Below, one piece after another: positions 35,010-37,202 of a DNA stretch of 37,202 bases. The notes beneath the pieces are model-generated. The model searched no databases, was not told the DNA's origin, and saw only the letters and a list, made by a program, of their open reading frames with translations. The position numbers and the translations under genes are program-made. The first letter of the stretch is position 1, and each line of letters begins with the position of its first letter. The stretch is taken from positions 1 to 37,202 of the forward strand of contig JALSJK010000175.1 in the NCBI GenBank assembly GCA_026989395.1, in the 5' to 3' direction. This DNA is from Methylomonas sp. Lineage in GTDB: Bacteria > Pseudomonadota > Gammaproteobacteria > Methylococcales > Methylomonadaceae.

Positions 35010-35798
35010 ATGACGGATACAGTTGTACTCGATGCAATTTACCAGCGCACTCTGGAAAGGGTAAAAAATCTGGGTGAGGTTTTTACGCCGCCTTCCAGCG
35101 TAGAAGAAATGCTCACGCTTTTAAGCGCTGGCAGAAAAGATTTCTGGGGCGATATTAACCATGTGTTTTTTGAGCCAAATTGTGGACATGGAAATTTTGT
35201 CATCGCAATTTACCAAAAACGGCTGCAAGCGCTATGCAAAAAAGCCCCGTCACAAAATCCGACACAAGCGGCACTGTTTGCTATTGCCAATGCGATCAAC
35301 ACTTTGTGGGCGATAGATATTGATGCTGAAAATGTCAATCAATGCCGCAATCGGGTATTTCAGGAAACAATGGTTTTCCTGCAACAAAAAACCGGTATTC
35401 CAAAACAGCATTCCGTTGTAAAACAACATAAATATTTTTTCGCCCATTTATTATGCGCGATTAATTGGCATATTCAGGAAAATGAAACCCTGTCATGTTT
35501 GAGCGACAGTAAAGCGGCGAAAACCAATGCCGAAAAAACCCGTTCTGGCAGACAATGGTTTGCTAGACATGGGCATCATCCGCTGAATTTCAATTTAAGC
35601 TGGGCCGAACATTATCAACGATGCAGGCAAGATAATCTTACCGATCTTACCTTCCAAAGAGCGCAACGGTTTTTGATTGATTTATTGGCAGGCCAGTTTC
35701 AGACTAGCACAGAATTCCAATTCGCTAACATCCTTGCAAGTCAACAGCTTGTCAACCAAAAATCGGCAATAAAAACCAAAACGCAAGGTGCAGGATAA
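35010..35798 (+). CDS. N6-adenine DNA methyltransferase-like protein, subunit 1
   Basis: A 262-aa protein resembling the SAM-binding half of N6-adenine DNA methyltransferases. The GEVFTPPSSVEEML segment is the usual pre-motif-I element. FFEPNCGHGNFVIAI matches motif I (normally DPxCGxGxF, here EPNCGHGNF). LWAIDIDAENVNQC fits motif II. No catalytic NPPY/DPPY motif IV is present anywhere, so alone it should not methylate. The C-terminus (QRAQRFLIDLLAGQF onward) is unfamiliar. The stop lies 4 nt before the second gene, which does carry NPPY, suggesting the two work as a heteromeric enzyme. Function is inferred. Confidence 0.7.
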   Translation: MTDTVVLDAIYQRTLERVKNLGEVFTPPSSVEEMLTLLSAGRKDFWGDINHVFFEPNCGHGNFVIAIYQKRLQALCKKAPSQNPTQAALFAIANAINTLWAIDIDAENVNQCRNRVFQETMVFLQQKTGIPKQHSVVKQHKYFFAHLLCAINWHIQENETLSCLSDSKAAKTNAEKTRSGRQWFARHGHHPLNFNLSWAEHYQRCRQDNLTDLTFQRAQRFLIDLLAGQFQTSTEFQFANILASQQLVNQKSAIKTKTQGAG

Positions 35799-35802
35799 AG
35801 CC

Positions 35803-36951
35803 ATGAACAGCCAGCCTGCTTACAACACCCATACCCATGTGGTCGATATTCTCGGGAATGTTAAAGGCCGCGATCAGCCAATCATGCTGATGACAAAAGC
35901 GATTGAGCTGGTGACCACACTGGATGCCGAAGTTTTTCTTGATGATGACGTGGTATTTTTCGACCCGTTTTGTAAAGCCGGTGAAATACTGCTGGCTTGC
36001 GCCTTTTCAAGTTGCCGAGCCAAGTTTGAATTAGTTCCAGAACTATTCACCGAGGAAGCGTTTAAAAAACAGGTTAAAAAAGAGCTGTACCACTCCAACC
36101 GCTATTTTGCCCTCGCCCCTGACGAAAGACATCACCGCCTGAGCCTGCGTACCTTTCTGGGCAACGAAAATTCACACAAAGAGCATTTTAACCACATCAT
36201 CCGCAACGGCAATTATGTGTCGGAAATTGACGGCAAGCTGAATCGAGACAAATTTGAACAGGAGTTTTTACCCATGCTGGAGCATATAAAAAGCACATCT
36301 GGGAAAAACAAAATTATTGCGGTGGGTAATCCGCCTTATCAGGAGTCGGATGGTGGTTTTGGTAAAAGCGCCAAATCTATTTATGATTTGTTTACCGAGC
36401 AATTAGTTGAGAATCAGGATATATCTGAATTTGTACTTGTCATCCCTGCCAGATGGTTTAGTTGTGGCAAAGGACTTGATGGTTTTCGTGAACGAATGAT
36501 GTCATCCGCAAAGATAAAAAATCTCAAGTATTTTCAGAATGCAAGTCATGTATTCCCTACCGTGGATATAAATGGAGGAATTTGTTTTCTACATTATGAT
36601 AAAGACCATGAAGAAAACGAAGATTTTATCGAAAAAGAAAAGGACAAGGAAAGGCAGTCAAGAAAAAAATGGTATGCCACGCAAATTAAACGTCTGGCTA
36701 TCTGTATGGCTGATTTTATCTATATGACTTATGAACGGGAATATAATATCGATGATGTCATCCAAACCAAAAACCCGCATTTCTTTGAAGTCATGACAGG
36801 GATTTCGCAACACGATTTTTCCGAACTTTGCGACAAAGGCTTTATCAACCGCTTTGTTTTGAACCGGATTGTGCGGGAGTTTCGGGACCAGGAAACCGGC
36901 TCATTACAGCCAGAGGATTATATCCTCAAGAATCTGTTTGATGTTGCTTAA
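35803..36951 (+). CDS. Eco57I-type DNA methyltransferase-like protein, subunit 2
   Basis: A 382-aa protein with the catalytic motif IV NPPYQESDGGFG and the following region LVIPARWFSCGKGLDGFRER and VFPTVDINGGICFLHYD, typical of Eco57I-like adenine methyltransferases. The N-terminal motif I is altered: FFDPFCKAGEILLACA, where Lys replaces the Gly of DPFCGSG, a variant I associate with methyltransferases of type III-like or Eco57I-like systems. A charged coiled segment (HEENEDFIEKEKDKERQ) lies in the C-terminal half. The ATG at 35803 has AGGA about 7 nt before it; the GTG at 35788 would overlap gene 1. No restriction domain or helicase is visible. Confidence 0.72.
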   Translation: MNSQPAYNTHTHVVDILGNVKGRDQPIMLMTKAIELVTTLDAEVFLDDDVVFFDPFCKAGEILLACAFSSCRAKFELVPELFTEEAFKKQVKKELYHSNRYFALAPDERHHRLSLRTFLGNENSHKEHFNHIIRNGNYVSEIDGKLNRDKFEQEFLPMLEHIKSTSGKNKIIAVGNPPYQESDGGFGKSAKSIYDLFTEQLVENQDISEFVLVIPARWFSCGKGLDGFRERMMSSAKIKNLKYFQNASHVFPTVDINGGICFLHYDKDHEENEDFIEKEKDKERQSRKKWYATQIKRLAICMADFIYMTYEREYNIDDVIQTKNPHFFEVMTGISQHDFSELCDKGFINRFVLNRIVREFRDQETGSLQPEDYILKNLFDVA

Positions 36952-36954
36952 CGG

Positions 36955-36985
36955 TAGGTCGGGTTAGCGACAGCGTAACCCGACA
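36955..36985 (+). repeat. REP unit after the methyltransferase pair
   Basis: TAGGTCGGGTTAGCGACAGC continuing to AACCCGACA. It lies 4 nt after the subunit 2 stop region, in direct orientation to 34269-34299, and is followed by the same ATTGATGCT as the RAYT upstream unit. Confidence 0.85.
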
Positions 36986-37100
36986 TTGATGCTAAGTTGA
37001 AAGAGCGGTAGATTGGCAATATTCGAGTATTCACAAATACATCAAACGCGGGATTGTTTCTGATGGCTGGGGGCTGGTAATGTTTGTATTCCTGAGGGGG
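36986..37100 (+). pseudogene. Internally deleted RAYT copy
   Basis: After the REP, TTGATGCT matches the first bases of the RAYT region (34300-34307). The sequence then jumps at about 36994-36996 to the last roughly 110 nt of the RAYT gene (34730 onward: GTTGAAAGAGC, GATTGGCAATATTCGAG and so on). A few substitutions and a one-base loss in the G-run near 37070 are present. About 420 nt of the gene are missing. It is non-coding but retains both ends, like an internal deletion derivative of the REP-RAYT-REP element. Similarity fades after about 37100. Confidence 0.8.
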
Positions 37101-37183
37101 TTGGGTCAGGGCAAACGCATTAAAATATATTAATTAAAAGTAAGTTATGAGATATTTCTAATTTTAAATATAAGGAATGCCTC

Positions 37184-37202
37184 ATGAGTGAAAGTATAAT
37201 TG
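37184..37202 (+). CDS. Start of a gene cut by the window edge
   Basis: ATG at 37184 with AAGGA at 37172-37176, 7 nt upstream, reading MSESII before the window ends. This is too short to identify. Its position right after the methyltransferase module makes it a candidate partner gene. Confidence 0.45.

Noticed and set aside
1-37202. tRNA, rRNA or CRISPR features
   Set aside because: No cloverleaf-like or rRNA-like stretch and no repeat-spacer array was seen by eye; a tRNAscan or CRISPR search was not possible here.

Overview
The window looks like a chromosomal segment of a gammaproteobacterium. The carA-carB-greA / yhbY-cca housekeeping block has typical gammaproteobacterial protein sequences: Cca is 412 aa and CarB 1072 aa, close to E. 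coli lengths. DNA is AT-leaning. The mix of a subtilase with YLWSDS tail repeats, a CzcCBA-type pump with a DUF3240 protein, and REP elements with their own RAYT gene reminds me of methanotrophs (Methylococcales). That genus-level impression is inference only.

Layout. 55-1815: secreted subtilisin-like protease with a hexapeptide repeat tail and an in-frame MITE insertion. 2010-2183 (-): small unknown ORF. 2517-9213: carA (with a leader hairpin), carB, greA, then yhbY and cca on the minus strand. 9280-14155: a TauE/SafE-type permease followed by three tandem paralogous GT-C-like membrane proteins with overlapping or nearly overlapping ends. 14350-15008: an eroded gene. 15202-21797: a metal-efflux region consisting of a small exported protein, a MITE, a nested hairpin, and the outer-membrane, adaptor, RND and DUF3240 genes. 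21804-22473: REP cluster, orphan antitoxin with a wrecked toxin, and a tiny exported ORF. 22629-27614: small membrane protein, a MITE-like nested dyad, then on the minus strand a CusRS-like response regulator and kinase followed by a TonB-dependent receptor. Three copies of a CusR-type half-site lie in front of the receptor gene. 27995-33292: a five-gene operon (membrane protein, DUF4129, DUF4350, MoxR ATPase, DUF58).

33290-37202 is an accessory segment. An inverted REP pair overlaps the DUF58 stop codon. It is followed by a pseudogene of a HARE-HTH/GIY-YIG nuclease, a RAYT gene bracketed by REPs, a two-gene DNA adenine methyltransferase-like module preceded by two strong dyads, another REP, and an internally deleted copy of the RAYT element. 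The start of one more gene lies at the edge. The methyltransferase pair is therefore enclosed by directly repeated RAYT/REP sequence, with a dead nuclease gene next door. This is the most interesting candidate for an undescribed modification or defence system.

The metal genes probably work as one unit: the kinase and regulator sense periplasmic metal, the receptor handles outer-membrane uptake, and the RND complex expels the ion. The substrate cannot be read with certainty. The RND pump lacks the DFG aspartate of CzcA-type Zn/Co/Cd pumps, and the regulator half-sites resemble copper boxes.
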